Assembly (NCBI GenBank): GCA_033675265.1
Contig: JAUJYZ010001576.1
Span: 510,001 to 574,000, forward strand
Direction of reading: 5' to 3'
Origin: Actinostola sp. cb2023
Lineage: Eukaryota > Cnidaria > Anthozoa > Actiniaria > Actinostolidae
Length of the DNA: 64,000 nt
The notes beneath the pieces were generated by a model, which saw only the letters and a list, made by a program, of their open reading frames with translations, did no database searches and was not told the DNA's origin. Both the position numbers and the translations under genes were made by a program. The stretch's first letter is position 1; each line of letters begins with the position of its first letter. This document shows, in pieces, positions 37,409-48,386 of the stretch.

Positions 37409-37486
37409 CTTTGTATTTGTAGCCACTTCTTGACTGTAACTTGGTCCTTATCATTTCAATGGGTGAAATAATAGTAACTGAGATTG
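37409..37486 (-). CDS. SLC25A40: SLC25A39/40-like carrier, second-repeat signature exon
   Basis: Acceptor TTGTTTCTCAG, donor AAAG|GTTTGT. It reads T-ISVTIISPIEMIRTKLQSRS-GYKYK. SPIEMIRTKLQS is the second carrier signature (SPLELIRTKMQS is usual). The donor's GTTTGT is weak. Phases match both neighbours. Confidence 0.92.
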
Positions 37487-37534
37487 CTGAGAAACAATTG
37501 GGCATACACGTATATTATTACAAACTGATGAAGA

Positions 37535-37720
37535 AATAGAACATGTGCGCGCGTGCTCTGCGCAGTTATAGAGCATGCAGGGACTGATCAGAACACGAGA
37601 GCAGTGTTAGAAGAAGCATGACGCATAGTAGTGTGCTTCTCGACACTTCTCGAGTGTTCTGATCAGTCCCTGCATGCTCTATAACTGCACAGAGCACAGC
37701 AGACAAGTTTTCTATTTCTT
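37535..37720. repeat. Hairpin-headed dispersed element (copy 1)
   Basis: GAGCATGCAGGGACTGATCA and its inverted partner at 37659-37680 form a hairpin, framed by GTGCTCTGCGCAGTTATA / TATAACTGCACAGAGCAC. Similarity to 43320-43650 continues to the right (TTTTCTATTTCTTT, then TTGGCCAATCAGTGTGTGC at about 37810). It is a family member of about 320 bp in a carrier intron. Confidence 0.7.
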
Positions 37721-37998
37721 TTGTAAGATACAATTATGATTTTAAGGCAAGTTTTCAATTTCGGTTGTTACAATAATGCTTGAATATAGAGCATGCGGCA
37801 CATGCATCCTTTGGCCAATCAGTGTGTGCGTTAATATATCATAGTTATTTTATAATGGCTTATATAGCAGCTGCCAGGTGGCAGAGAGCTCGTAGCGATT
37901 GTAATTTATATAGCAATCAATCCCTGGCCTGACATAGGACTTAGGAACATTGCTTTCAGGTTTGGTAGATACAGTACATGTAGTATAATGTAACCTAC

Positions 37999-38123
37999 TT
38001 CTTGCAGTACTGCCACTCAATATCGGTGACCAAACATTGGTTTCTCCAGCTTGAAATCCATACACGACCTTTAGCTGGTCATAAAGTGTAAAATATATCA
38101 TAGTATTTGGTACTGCCATCACA
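37999..38123 (-). CDS. SLC25A40: SLC25A39/40-like carrier exon (VMAVPNTMIYFTLYDQL)
   Basis: Acceptor TTCTTGTTTGTAG, donor AGAA|GTAGGT. It reads L-VMAVPNTMIYFTLYDQLKVV, then YGFQAGETNVWSPILSGSTA-R. VMAVPxTxIYFTxYDQL is close to the vertebrate SLC25A40 helix 2. 125 bases, phase 2 in, phase 1 out. Joined to 39223 it gives PPTLVMAVP exactly. Confidence 0.94.
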
Positions 38124-38865
38124 CTACAAACAAGAATAAACATGAAATAATAATAGTGAGTGTTTATATAACACAAATGATACACCATTTATGCAACTTC
38201 TACCCAAGTAAAACACTTTGACATCCTGAAGAGAACCTTGGCAGGTTGAAAGATCTAGGTGAACCGTATACTGACAACTCCCAAATTGTTGTCAAAATTC
38301 GAAAATTCAAGATAATAATAGTGATTCCTGAGACGCAACAACTGCAAACAAGTACATCAATGAATTGAAAGGTGACTGGAATGGAAACGACCTATACATG
38401 TATGGGTGTCGAATGGTCAAGGCAAGACTTTGCAAGACTCCGAGAGAAGGCATTTTTTTTGCGAGCCCGAGATGCCTTTTCACCGATTTCCTTTGTTTTC
38501 AAAATCCGAGACTCTGAGACAGCTTTTTGTGAAAAAACGAGGCTTCGAAACCTGAGAAATTTGACTGAAATTTTGAGACTGACTTTTTGCGGGGACCATT
38601 CGACACTCCTGCTTGTACAGTAAGTGACTTTGGGGTGAATTTTCCAACTTGTATAAGTTTTGTATAAAATAGTACCAATAAACTTATCTATTTGTAGAAA
38701 TGATATATTTATATGTTCTTGGGTAAACGAATGCCAAAAAAGCCAAACTTTCTTATTTCAAAATGGCGGAAATTGAAATTTCAAAAATTCATATCTTTGG
38801 ATAGAAATATCCAATCATTCTGGTTTTTGATCTGGTTTTGACTTTGATACAAACATCAAGAGATC

Positions 38866-39036
38866 CAGACTTCCGGTACGTGCGCAATGCATTATGAGAT
38901 TATTACAAAGGAAAAGTGAGCACCAATTCTAGACACAGGGAGCCCAAGCTATGTTTTTGCTCACTTGGTGCTCACTTTTCCTTTGTAATAATCTCACAAT
39001 GCATTGCGTGCGTACCGGAAGTCTGGAACTCTTGAT
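38866..39036. repeat. Fold-back element in carrier intron
   Basis: Left arm CAGACTTCCGGTACGTGCGC...CAATGCATTATGAGATTATT; the right arm is its inverse ending CCGGAAGTCTGGAAC. The arms are about 60 bp. CACAGGGAGCCCA sits in the loop. A hairpin element, non-coding. Confidence 0.8.
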
Positions 39037-39222
39037 GCTTGTATGAAGGATGCTGCAATGATGTACATGTAATGATTAATGCATTTTGCTTAATTATTAC
39101 TCTCTTTATACATTTGTAATACTCAAATTTCTCTGAAAACACAAACATTTATTGACCAACAACTCAAATAAACATTAGCAGAATGCAGGTTACACAATTA
39201 GTTGCAACATCTATTTACTTAC

Positions 39223-39290
39223 AGAGTGGGTGGAAGTCCTCTCCATAATGATGACATTCCTTCATGTCTAGGAATCCTGACAAAGGCATC
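39223..39290 (-). CDS. SLC25A40: SLC25A39/40-like carrier exon (DAFVRIPRHEG)
   Basis: Acceptor ATGTACATATAG (poor pyrimidine tract), donor CTCT|GTAAGT. It reads DAFVRIPRHEGMSSLWRGLP-PT-L, the first-repeat matrix helix and GLPPTL. The start must be phase 0. Neither imperfect copy of the preceding matrix-loop exon reaches it in frame from exon 2 (see finding). Confidence 0.9.
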
Positions 39291-39336
39291 CTATATGTAC
39301 ATATAAGATATAAACAAAAATATTTACCAGTTTGAA

Positions 39337-39364
39337 CCCCTACCACTGTATGCTCCCTACCACT
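39337..39364. repeat. Left remnant of the CCCTACCACTGTATG minisatellite
   Basis: One and a half units of the array seen at 40047-40985 precede the LINE tail directly: CCCCTACCACTGTATGCTCC then CTACCACT. The unit is cut between ACCACT and GTATGC. Confidence 0.8.
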
Positions 39365-40046
39365 ATTTTGATTATTGTAGCTCTATTTGGGATTCAACTA
39401 GTAAAGGAATGTCTGACAAACTTCAACGGCTACAAAATAGATCAGCTAGAATCACTAAGCAGAAAAATTATGAAACACGATCTAAGGTCTTATTGGATGA
39501 GCTGGGTTGGGAAAAATTGGAGTACAGACGAACCAGAAAATTAGCAATAATTATGTATAAAATATATACTGATTTATCACCCTCCTATTTAAAGGATATG
39601 TTTACCTCTATCACGGATATACATTCGTATAACCTGAGAAATTCATCTTCTAATTTACATATCCCTAGATCTAAATCAGAGGCAGGGAAATGTACCTTCC
39701 ACTATAGAGGTTCTGTACTCTGGAATAAAATTCTGCCAAGGCACGTGTCCAGCATTGCATAATTACTTTTAAAGCCCAATTAGACAAAAAAGATTTATTT
39801 AGTAAGCTCATAATGTAGATATGTATTGTTATTTATAAAATTAATATTATATTTCATTATATATACATTTAAGTTGTACTTTGATAATACATGTAATTTA
39901 TTATTAATAATATATGATATGTAAATAGAAACTTTTTAACTTATTGTAAACTATTATTTATATCTATATATACGGCTCTCTGGGAGACCAATCACATTGT
40001 ATTGAAGAGATTCCGTTGTTAAATAAAAGCTTTGATTGATTGATTG
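39365..40046 (+). mobile_element. 5'-truncated non-LTR retrotransposon tail (CR1/L2-like)
   Basis: It reads FDYCSSIWDSTSKGMSDKLQ, LQNRSARITKQKNYETRSKV, LLDELGWEKLEYRRTRKLAI and on to AGKCTFHYRGSVLWNKI. This is the C-terminal end of reverse transcriptase typical of CR1/L2/Rex-type LINEs (FDYCSxVW, LQxLQNRAAR, LGWxxLExRR, RGxxxWNxLP). A stop at 39760 and then a frameshifted KAQLDKKDLF tail mark decay. The 3' end is AT-rich, has AATAAAAG, and finishes in a TTGATTGATTGATTG simple repeat. Everything upstream of the last quarter of RT is missing, as usual for LINE insertions. Confidence 0.85.
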
Positions 40047-40985
40047 TATGCTCGCCCTAACACTGTATGCCCCCTACCACTGTATGCTCGCCCTACCACT
40101 GTATGCCCCCTACCACTGTATGTTCGCCCTACCACTGTATGTCCCCTACCACTGTATGTCCCCTACCACTGTATGCTACCCCTACCACTGTATGGCCCCT
40201 ACCACTGTATGCTCGCCCTACCACTGTATGTCCCCTACCACTGTATGCTCACCCTACCACTGTATGCTCCCCCTACCACTGTATGCTCCCCCTACCACTG
40301 TATGCTACCCCTACCACTGTATGCTCCCCCTACCACTGTATGCTACCCCTACCACTGTATGGCCCCTACCACTGTATGCTCCCCCTACCACTGTATGCTA
40401 CCCCTACCACTTTATGCTCCCCCTACCACTGTATGCCACCCCTACCACTGTATGCTACCCCTACCACTGTATGCTACCCCTACCACTGTATGCCCCCTAC
40501 CACTGTATGCCCCCTACGACTGTATGCCCCCTACCACTGTATGCTACCCCTACCACTGTATGCCCCCTACCACTGTATGCCCCCTACGACTGTATGCCCC
40601 CTACCACTGTATGCTACCCCTACCACTGTATGCTACCCCTACCACTGTATGCTACCCCTACCACTGTATGCTCCTCCTACCACTGTATGCTACCCCTACC
40701 ACTGTATGCTACCCCTACCACTGTATGCTCCTCCTACCACTGTATGCTACCCCTACCACTGTATGCTACCCCTACCACTGTATGCTCCTCCTACCACTGT
40801 ATGCTACCCCTACCACTGTATGCCCCCTACCACTGCATGCCCCCACCACAATATGCTACCCCTACCGCTCTTTCATCCCCTACCACTGTATGCTACCCCT
40901 ACCACTGTATGCCCCCTACCACTATATGCTCCCCCTGTATGCTCCCCCTATCACTGTTTGTCCCCTTATCATTGTATGCCCTGGT
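40047..40985. repeat. Minisatellite, 17-19 bp unit, about 53 copies
   Basis: The core CCCTACCACTGTATG is joined by CT(C/A)C, CC or TC spacers. Higher-order order is visible, for example a repeated block with CTCCTCCTACC between 40670 and 40800 and a duplicated TACGACTG variant at 40515 and 40586. The long frames (YHCMLPLPLYA type) are artefacts. It lies in an intron of the SLC25A gene. Confidence 0.93.
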
Positions 40986-41109
40986 ACATGTACCTCTGTT
41001 TGAGCCCCTACTACTGTTTGCAGTACTACATCGCCACCCAAAGACAAAAGTTGCACAGTATTGTTGCATGTATTTTCACCCAAGAGCACAACTTGCAATA
41101 CAACATTTT

Positions 41110-42220
41110 GTTGTTACACGTTGCACAACATAGACTGGACTTTCTGCAACAAACTGTTGTACTCTTAGGTGGTAACAATGATAAATGTTGCACAACATAG
41201 ACTGGACTTTCTGCAACAAACTGTTGTACTCTTAGGTGGTAACAATGATAAATGTTGCACAACATAGACTGGACTTTCTGCAACAAACTGTTGTACTCTT
41301 AGGTGGTAACAATGATAAATGTTGCACAACATAGACTGGACTTTCTGCAACAAACTGTTGTACTCTTAGGTGGTAACAATGATAAATGTTGCACAACATA
41401 GACTGGACTTTCTGCAACAAACTGTTGTACTCTTAGGTGGTAACAATGATAAATGTTGCACAACATAGACTGGACTTTCTGCAACAAACTGTTGTACTCT
41501 TAGGTGGTAACAATGATAAATGTTGCATAACTTGTAGGTTGTACTCTTAGGTGGTAACAATGATAAATGTTGCACAACATAGACTGGACTTTCTGCAACA
41601 AACTGTTGTACTCTTAGGTGGTAACAATGATAAATGTTGCACAACATAGACTGGACTTTCTGCAACAAACTGTTGTACTCTTAGGTGGTAACAATGATAA
41701 ATGTTGCACAACATAGACTGGACTTTCTGCAACAAACTGTTGTACTCTTAGGTGGTAACAATGATAAATGTTGCACAACATAGACTGGACTTTCTGCAAC
41801 AAACTGTTGTTGTACTCTTAGGTGGTAACAATGATAAATGTTGCACAACATAGACTGGACTTTCTGCAACAAACTGTTGTACTCTTAGGTGGTAACAATG
41901 ATAAATGTTGCACAACATAGACTGGACTTTCTGCAACAAACTGTTGTACTCTTAGGTGGTAACAATGATAAATGTTGCACAACATAGACTGGACTTTCTG
42001 CAACAAAACTGTTGTACTCTTAGGTGGTAACAATGATAAACTGTTGTAGGTGCAATGATAAATGTTGCAACATAGACTGGACTTTCTGCAACAAACTGTT
42101 GTACTCTTAGGTGGTAACAATGATAAATGTTGCACAACATAGACTGGACTTTCTGCAACAAACTGTTGTACTCTTAGGTGGTAACAATGATAAATGTTGC
42201 ATAACTTGTAGGTTGTGCTC
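41110..42220. repeat. 67-bp satellite array in the carrier intron, about 15 copies
   Basis: The unit reads TGTTGCACAACATAGACTGG-ACTTTCTGCAACAAACTGTT-GTACTCTTAGGTGGTAACAA-TGATAAA. Most copies are identical. Interruptions are at 41527-41540 (a truncated unit, CATAACTTGTAGG), 41808 (an extra TGT), 42007 (extra A) and 42040-42070 (rearranged). On the minus (gene) strand every unit contains TTTGTTGCAG-AAAGTC, a 3' splice-site-like word. Confidence 0.95.
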
Positions 42221-42326
42221 TTGGGTGGTAATATGCATTAAAATGCTGTTGTGTGACATAGGTTGCACAAAACTGTTGCCCAATTAGGTGGTTCACAAGC
42301 ATGTTGTACACATGTACTGTACTTAC

Positions 42327-42357
42327 CTGTGTGCTGGTGAATTTTAAAGGCGACTTT
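42327..42357 (-). CDS. SLC25A40: Copy B of the carrier matrix-loop exon (3' part)
   Basis: Donor ACACAG|GTAAGT; the 31 bases KSPLKFTSTQ end in phase 0, which is what exon 39223 needs. A 26-base net insertion matching the 67-bp satellite (TACAACAGTTTGTTGCAG-AAAGT) separates it from the homologous 5' part (GGATCACCCTATAAACC...), so the full exon frame is broken. The inserted segment itself supplies the acceptor-like CAG at 42358. Use of this exon is uncertain. Confidence 0.4.
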
Positions 42358-42841
42358 CTGCAACAAACTGTTGTACTCATAGGGTATAGGGTTTATAGGG
42401 TGATCCAAGCATTGAACACAGGCACAGATGATCCATTAATCCTTATTACAGAAAATATGCACAACATAACGACTTTCTAGTACTCAGGATAAACAGACAT
42501 AAGGAAAAATGCAAAAAATAAAATAACAAAAAAAAAAAAATAACTGGACTTTCTGCAAAAAATGTACTCAGACAAGTAACAAGTACATGTTGTAAGTAGA
42601 CTGGACTGTTTGCAAAAACTGTTGAGGCCGTAGGTTTTATCGGATATAATGATCCAAGCCGACTTTCTGCCAAGGATCTTTAGACCACGATATAATTAAC
42701 ATGGACACAAATTCTATAAACGACTTCTAAAACCCAACATTCATTTAAACTGATATTAATAATTTCTGAAAGAAAATGCTGTTGTGTGACACAATTCTGT
42801 TTTGGCCTTTACAAGCACTTGTACACATGTACTGTACTTAC

Positions 42842-42946
42842 CAGTGTCTGTGAATTTTAAAGGCGCCTCATGTATAGGGTTATAGGGTGATCCATGCATG
42901 CGCACAGAACACCACAACTCATCCCACATTGGGAAGATCTCTTGAA
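42842..42946 (-). CDS. SLC25A40: Copy A of the carrier matrix-loop exon
   Basis: Acceptor-like GTAGTCACAAG and donor CACTG|GTAAGT. In phase with exon 2 it reads I-QEIFPMWDELWCSVRMHGSP-YNPIHEAPLKFTDT. This is the length and place of the first matrix loop between PLDVVKTRLQ and DAFVRI in SLC25A39/40. In vertebrate SLC25A39 this loop has regulatory cysteines; here only one Cys is visible. Relative to copy B, two bases are missing at the 3' end, so it finishes in phase 1 and joins out of frame to 39290. Confidence 0.55.
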
Positions 42947-43124
42947 CTTGTGACTACATTCAAGTAGGAATGCCACGAGGGGCTTTCAGAACTTACATGT
43001 ATGTCAGTTCTTCACAAAGTCAATGACCTTATTGAGACTTTGTAGGTAAGAGATGTCTGTGACAGAGCATGCGCACAGTCCCACATTGGGAAGATCTCTT
43101 GAACTTGTTCATATAGGAATGCCA

Positions 43125-43330
43125 CATGCTCTGTGCATGTTATAGTGCAAGAGCATGGTCTGTTTTCATATACACATGCTCTGTGCAGTTATAGTGCAAG
43201 AGCATGGTCTGTTTTCATATACACATGCTCTGTGCAGTTATAGTGCAAGAGCATGGTCTGTTTTCATATACACATGCTCTGTGCAGTTATAGTGCAAGAG
43301 CATGGTCTGTTTTCATATACACATGCTCTG
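43125..43330. repeat. Tandem 49-bp repeat, four copies
   Basis: ACACATGCTCTGTGCAGTTA-TAGTGCAAGAGCATGGTCTG-TTTTCATAT, four near-identical units. The first half equals the left arm tip of the hairpin element that follows, so the array may be a tip expansion of that element. Confidence 0.85.
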
Positions 43331-43650
43331 TGCAGTTATAAAGTGCGCTGGGACTGATCAGAACATGAGAGAAGTGTTTACGCGTCGTGCTTCTCGACAC
43401 TTCTCGAGTGTTCTGATCAGTCCCAAAGTGCTCTATAACTGCACAGAGCACATCGGACAAGTTTTCTATTTCTTTTATAAAATACAATTATTATGATTTT
43501 AACACAAGTTTGCAATTTCGTTTGTTAATTAACAAAAATGTTTGAATATCTGCATGCGTGCTCTGTGCTCTCATAGAGCATGTGGAATACTCTGACATCC
43601 TTTGACCAATCAGAGTGTGCATTATATCATCGTTATTGCTGCGAGCGAAG
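43320..43650. repeat. Hairpin-headed dispersed element (copy 2)
   Basis: ATGCTCTGTGCAGTTATAAA / inverted TATAACTGCACAGAGCACAT enclose GGGACTGATCAGAACATGAG and its inverse. To the right, TTTTCTATTTCTTTTATAAA and GACCAATCAGAGTGTGCATT match the 37.5-37.85 kb copy. Intron of the SLC25A gene. Confidence 0.7.
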
Positions 43651-44796
43651 TGAGCAGCGAAACTAATCTGGTGGGCTTCCTGTGTTGAGATGGGGTTCCT
43701 GTGGCGGATTTTCATATTGGCTGCAAATCGAGATTTGTGTTAGTCATTCGTTCGTTCCCGATGATTTTCGGAGCGGTACTTATGATCAGCGGTGGTAAGA
43801 ACCACAACAACATGGCCGCTCAAAGTGGTATACATGTACGTTCTCCTTGGTTGCATTGTACTTACACTCAGAAAAGAAAGCGAAAGCTTGACATGTTCAT
43901 AGCGACTATTAAACAGTGAATATATTTGGCGAGATTGTATACCAGCCGTGTACAGGAGATGATGAAAGTTCGCAGTGATAATGGTGCTGGAACTGATAAA
44001 CAAACGAATAGCTGGTCATGATCGGTCTACACATCTCTACCGGTATATGTTCAAGGTAATTTAATGGAGCAGAAGCCGTCAAAGTTCGTTCTAAGATGAC
44101 AGCAAATACTTTATTTTACCTCACATCGACTGTTTTCAGTTGAACTAAAATACTACTGTGCATAATATTCAGCTCCTTATATACTTCAGCCGTGTAGTAC
44201 GTACTATTCAAGACTGGCTTTTGATTAAACGCGATAAAAAAGAAGATGTGTTATTATCAAGCGAAATAAATTCATGTTTTATCACTCGACAGAAGCCACA
44301 TGTGTCGCCAATTTGAAGCACAGGAAGCCCAAACATGTAAGTGAACTTTAAAATGCTGAAATGTAGAATGAATGTGCACAGTTACATTCAACCTGTAAAT
44401 AATTCAACTCGCAGCACTTCACTTTCTATTAGAAACGACTAGTTTTATAATATATACAGTGTAACAGGCCTATATCTAGTATCTAGTATACAATGTACAG
44501 TACCTACTCTAGTATACATGTACCTACCAGTACATGTATATCTAGTATCTACATAGCATGACATACAAAGAACATGAAATTTTAGAACATTGCTGCCCCA
44601 AACGTTCACTCATACTAGCAAGTACATGTAGAATGCTATGTCCGTGAAACAGTACTAACTAATTAGTACTAAATAGCACTGATGAAACAATAGAAAACAA
44701 TAGAGATAACACTATTTAGTACTATTTAGTAATAGTACTATTTCACGTACATATGGTTTGTACTCTAGCACATCACAAATGAGACCAGCAACTTAC

Positions 44797-44856
44797 TTTG
44801 TACAACAGTTTTTGCTTGAGCCTGCAATCGTGTTTTGACGACATCCAGTGGTGTCA
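44797..44856 (-). CDS. SLC25A40: SLC25A39/40-like carrier, exon 2 (first signature)
   Basis: Acceptor CTATTGTTCGCAG, donor ACAAA|GTAAGT. It reads V-TPLDVVKTRLQAQAKTVVQ. TPLDVVKTRLQAQ is the first mitochondrial-carrier signature (TPLDVVKIRLQAQ in vertebrates). Phase 1 in (from G at the end of exon 1), phase 1 out. Confidence 0.94.
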
Positions 44857-46057
44857 CTGCGAACAATAGATGTCAAAATATATGTATAATCACCAGCATA
44901 TTTAGTTAAGATCACAGACATTATTTTTACGATAATAATCTCTCATCACTGGTTCAGCTGCTGAGCACAACAGACAGATCTGTAAAGGTTCCACATCTAC
45001 ATTGTCTGTACAGTTTGACCATGCAGAACTAGTTGCAGTGAAAGTGACTTAATTGTGATCAAAATCCAAATTCTCCTCTGCCACGGACAGCATTGGCAAA
45101 TAACATAGCTCGCCACTGACAAATCACAATATTTTGCTCAACCTCATCCAATAATTGTTTTATCATTCGACTCAAATTTCTATCAATAAGGAATAAAATA
45201 AAATTATTGAATCAAGAATAAATATTGTGACATTCATCAACATCTAGACATCTAAAGAATGTCCAGCACTTGGCAATTTAGTCCATTGGGTTACTATAGC
45301 TGTATATATAGTGTATATATACGTACATACAAGGTCTCATTCAATTAATTAATATATAAGGCTTCAGCCTTGGTTTTGAACTCACTACTTCTTCCTCTTG
45401 AATATTTCTCTGGGTAATTTATTGTCGAAACAAATTTTACGGCTACATTAGTCACTTTTTTGTGTTTATGCTGGTTTTTTTTAGCTAAAGTATTGTCAAT
45501 CTCTTCTTCTGACAGCTTGGGAAAATGAGCTGCCATGTTTACACTGTGAATGATCAATAGTGCACATGCTAAGACCGTTATTTGCAGCGAACATTGCTAA
45601 TCTTCACTGCGCATGCTCAGACTGTTATTTGTACGCAGTAGTTATTTGAGGGCTTTCGGCCAATCAGAACTGCGGATAGAAATGAGTTGAATGATAACTA
45701 AGGTTATTTTTGGGTAGGGGTGTGCCGCGGACACCTCAAAACCCTGACCCTATCCCAGACCTAAATTTTTGATTTTCCATACCCTATTCCAGACTAAAGC
45801 TTAAAAATGTACACCCTATCCCAGACTAAAGCTTAAAAATGTATACCCTATCCCAGATTGAAAGTGTGCTAAAGGGATATGTAAACTGATAGCGACTGAT
45901 AGTGGCGTTATTGCGGAAACCATACCTTATACCAGACCAAAACGTACCCGATCCCAGCCTAAAAAGGCAAAAAATGATACCCTACCCCATACCTGGGATC
46001 TCAAAAACCATACCCTATCCCGCGGCACATACCCGTATAGTGTATATAGGGGAGTAC

Positions 46058-46112
46058 CCCCCCCCCCCCCCCCCCCCACCCCTCCGGGCCCCCCCCCCCC
46101 CCCCCCCCCCCA
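46058..46112 (+). repeat. Paired poly-C tracts
   Basis: About 20 C, then ACCCCTCCGGG, then about 20 C. The frame shifts and the Pro/Gly-rich reading frames across it are artefacts. Confidence 0.9.
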
Positions 46113-46868
46113 ATCAAAAATGTGTGTTTTTGACGCAATTTCACACCTCAAAAATGTTGATTTTCATAGAAATCAAAAATGTGTTTTTGACGCAATTTCA
46201 CACCTCGAAAATGAATGACATTTGACTTGGATTTTCTTCCAAAATACATCATTGTGAAACAAAACGCCACTTTCTCAGCAAACTTCCATCTCTCTTCTTG
46301 ATATATTCGTGAATTTTTCCCTCTCTCTTCCTTAACTCGCCCATTTCCTTAGAACCACTTTCGCAAATACATGTTTTCCTTCTCCATGCCCGAAAAGGAT
46401 GCCGGGAACATACGCGAATTTTGGACAGCAAGGATCCCGCTCTTTCCATTTTTTAGACTTTTTTAGAGTGTCGAGCCACTCGGTCCTACAGGCAAAATAT
46501 TGCACCGGTTGCATTCTTTACAAGTCCAAAGTCGCCAAAAATGCCTTTGTAGGTCCTGGAATCCACCACAGAACAACCAAAGAGACGATTTCACAGTTGA
46601 GTCTGCCATTTTGAATTCCTCAACGGCACTGCCGAGATGTCTTCGTGAAACTCGCTTCTCGCTACTGGTTTCTTTCAGCAGAATGGTTTCTACCACACCA
46701 GTCAAGCTTAATGATGCTGTTCTGGGGGCTTCTGTGGTGAATAATGGCTATAAAACACTCTAAAATGCAAAATTGACCTCTTCAAGCAGTTAAGTAATGG
46801 TTCGCGTTAAGGGAAGTGCTGAAGCGCAATGCACGTGCTGTGCTATTTTGTTTAATTGGATTAACTAA

Positions 46869-47324
46869 TTAAAATCCTTCGTTCTCATTGGTCAAAAAAC
46901 GAAATCTTTCGATTTCTGTACGATTTTCACCGAATTTACCCGATATTAATACCTTATTTGGAAGCCATGCTATTGCTATGTCATTCAGGAAGTTTTCGTG
47001 AAAATCATATGTGCGGAATAAGGATAACGACGGTCTCCCGAGTTGTCCGCCATCGCATGAGTCAAGCCAGTGGTCATTGTAGTCATTGAATTTCTTCAAT
47101 TTTCGAATGTTTTTCAAGTTATATAGACTGGCAAATAGTGTACATGTATATAGTATATATGATGTAAATAGTTTGCAATTTCTACTTTTTGGCGAGTTTT
47201 TTCTTATATTTCTCGACGCTCCCGTCACACGCTGCGTATGTGGCGTTACGGCATGGCAAAGGTCGCGAAGTGAACTCAGATTGCTTGCCCGATCATGGAA
47301 GTTGGCTGGACGTTTTGTAGCCAT
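46869..47324 (-). CDS. Unrecognised 151-codon ORF, probably repeat-derived
   Basis: ATG at 47324 opens a frame reading MATKRPANFHDRASNLSSLR-DLCHAVTPHTQRVTGASRNI for the first 40 codons, then much less protein-like. It ends at 46869. The N-terminal part has a balanced composition and may be translated or be a fragment of a dispersed repeat lying in a carrier intron on the same strand. There are no splice sites I trust and no known domain. Confidence 0.25.
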   Translation of the reverse strand: MATKRPANFHDRASNLSSLRDLCHAVTPHTQRVTGASRNIRKNSPKSRNCKLFTSYILYTCTLFASLYNLKNIRKLKKFNDYNDHWLDSCDGGQLGRPSLSLFRTYDFHENFLNDIAIAWLPNKVLISGKFGENRTEIERFRFLTNENEGF

Positions 47325-48386
47325 TCTTTAGTTGCAAAACACCTTGTAAGTTTGAACAAAGATATATTTCGACGACAATTTCGAAATCCTTGTGTGGCTA
47401 TTTTAAGAATATCAATACTCCTTTGTTGAGCAGCAAGGGGTCTTTTCGCACGGGTATGAAATACTTATATCCGACCCAATTGGGTCTTAGAAATTCTTAC
47501 CACATGTCATCTTGTATTTCAAATATAACCCAGATATCCCAAGGACGGGTTATTTCTCGTCATAAATGGTATTTCCACACATACGAATTATCTGTAATTC
47601 TGGATACTTATAAACCATCACTATATGTATCTGCTATTGAGTTTGTGTAGTCCCAATCATTCTTCTTTACGAAATATTTAGGAAAACAATTTGAATATCG
47701 CGCTGAATCGGGTTATAACCAATGATAACTGAAGCTATAATTGGGTTATAGGATTAAATGAAACGCTACTTTTGCGCCAGGCCGATTGTTTTCACGGTAG
47801 TTCTTACGCGAACCATTACTTAAAACTACTGGCCCCGAAGAGATCCCAAAAGGAAAGGCAGACCATGTGAGAACTTGTGCCCATGGGCTTTCAGAACTGT
47901 CAAGATTTTCCATGGAAACCCCTTATATGGAATCGAAATTTCCTATGGCGTGATTAGGCCCAGAAAATCGCTAAAAAAATCAAAATAGCTCAGGAGCAAA
48001 TGGGTTAATCATGTAAATTGAATTTTTACGATTTTTTATTGTGATAATCGTAAAAATAAAGACAGGAATAATAAAAAATAAATAGGAAAACAAATGCAAA
48101 TTAATTATTAGTCGGGCTTCCTGTGCACCCGATATATTGATATTTCGTAGCAGCCAGAATTTTTGCAAATGACTGTATTTGTATTTGTATGGATATATTT
48201 ATGGTAACATATAAACTATGTCATTGTCATTCACGATTCGTTGAGTTTGTGAAATCGCAGTACTGAAATTGCAAGGAAACCATGTTCTATCGAGCTCGAG
48301 TCACGCAACGACGAGCAACCAAATACTGTTTTAATCGCACTATAAGATATCTATATTTAGTTCAAATAGGCTACATTTCATTTAGA

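Noticed and set aside
40036..41200. Frames of over 360 codons rich in YHCMLPLPLYA
   Set aside because: Three overlapping frames are all open because the minisatellite has no stops; no start context, splice sites or non-repeat sequence.
41026..42161. Series of 60-100 codon minus-strand frames (MLQKVQSMLCNIYHCYHLRV)
   Set aside because: One frame per 67-bp satellite unit; not independent genes.
44640..44765. AGTACTAAATAGCACT repeats as a transposon
   Set aside because: Only a loose inverted similarity of AT-rich words; ends cannot be defined.
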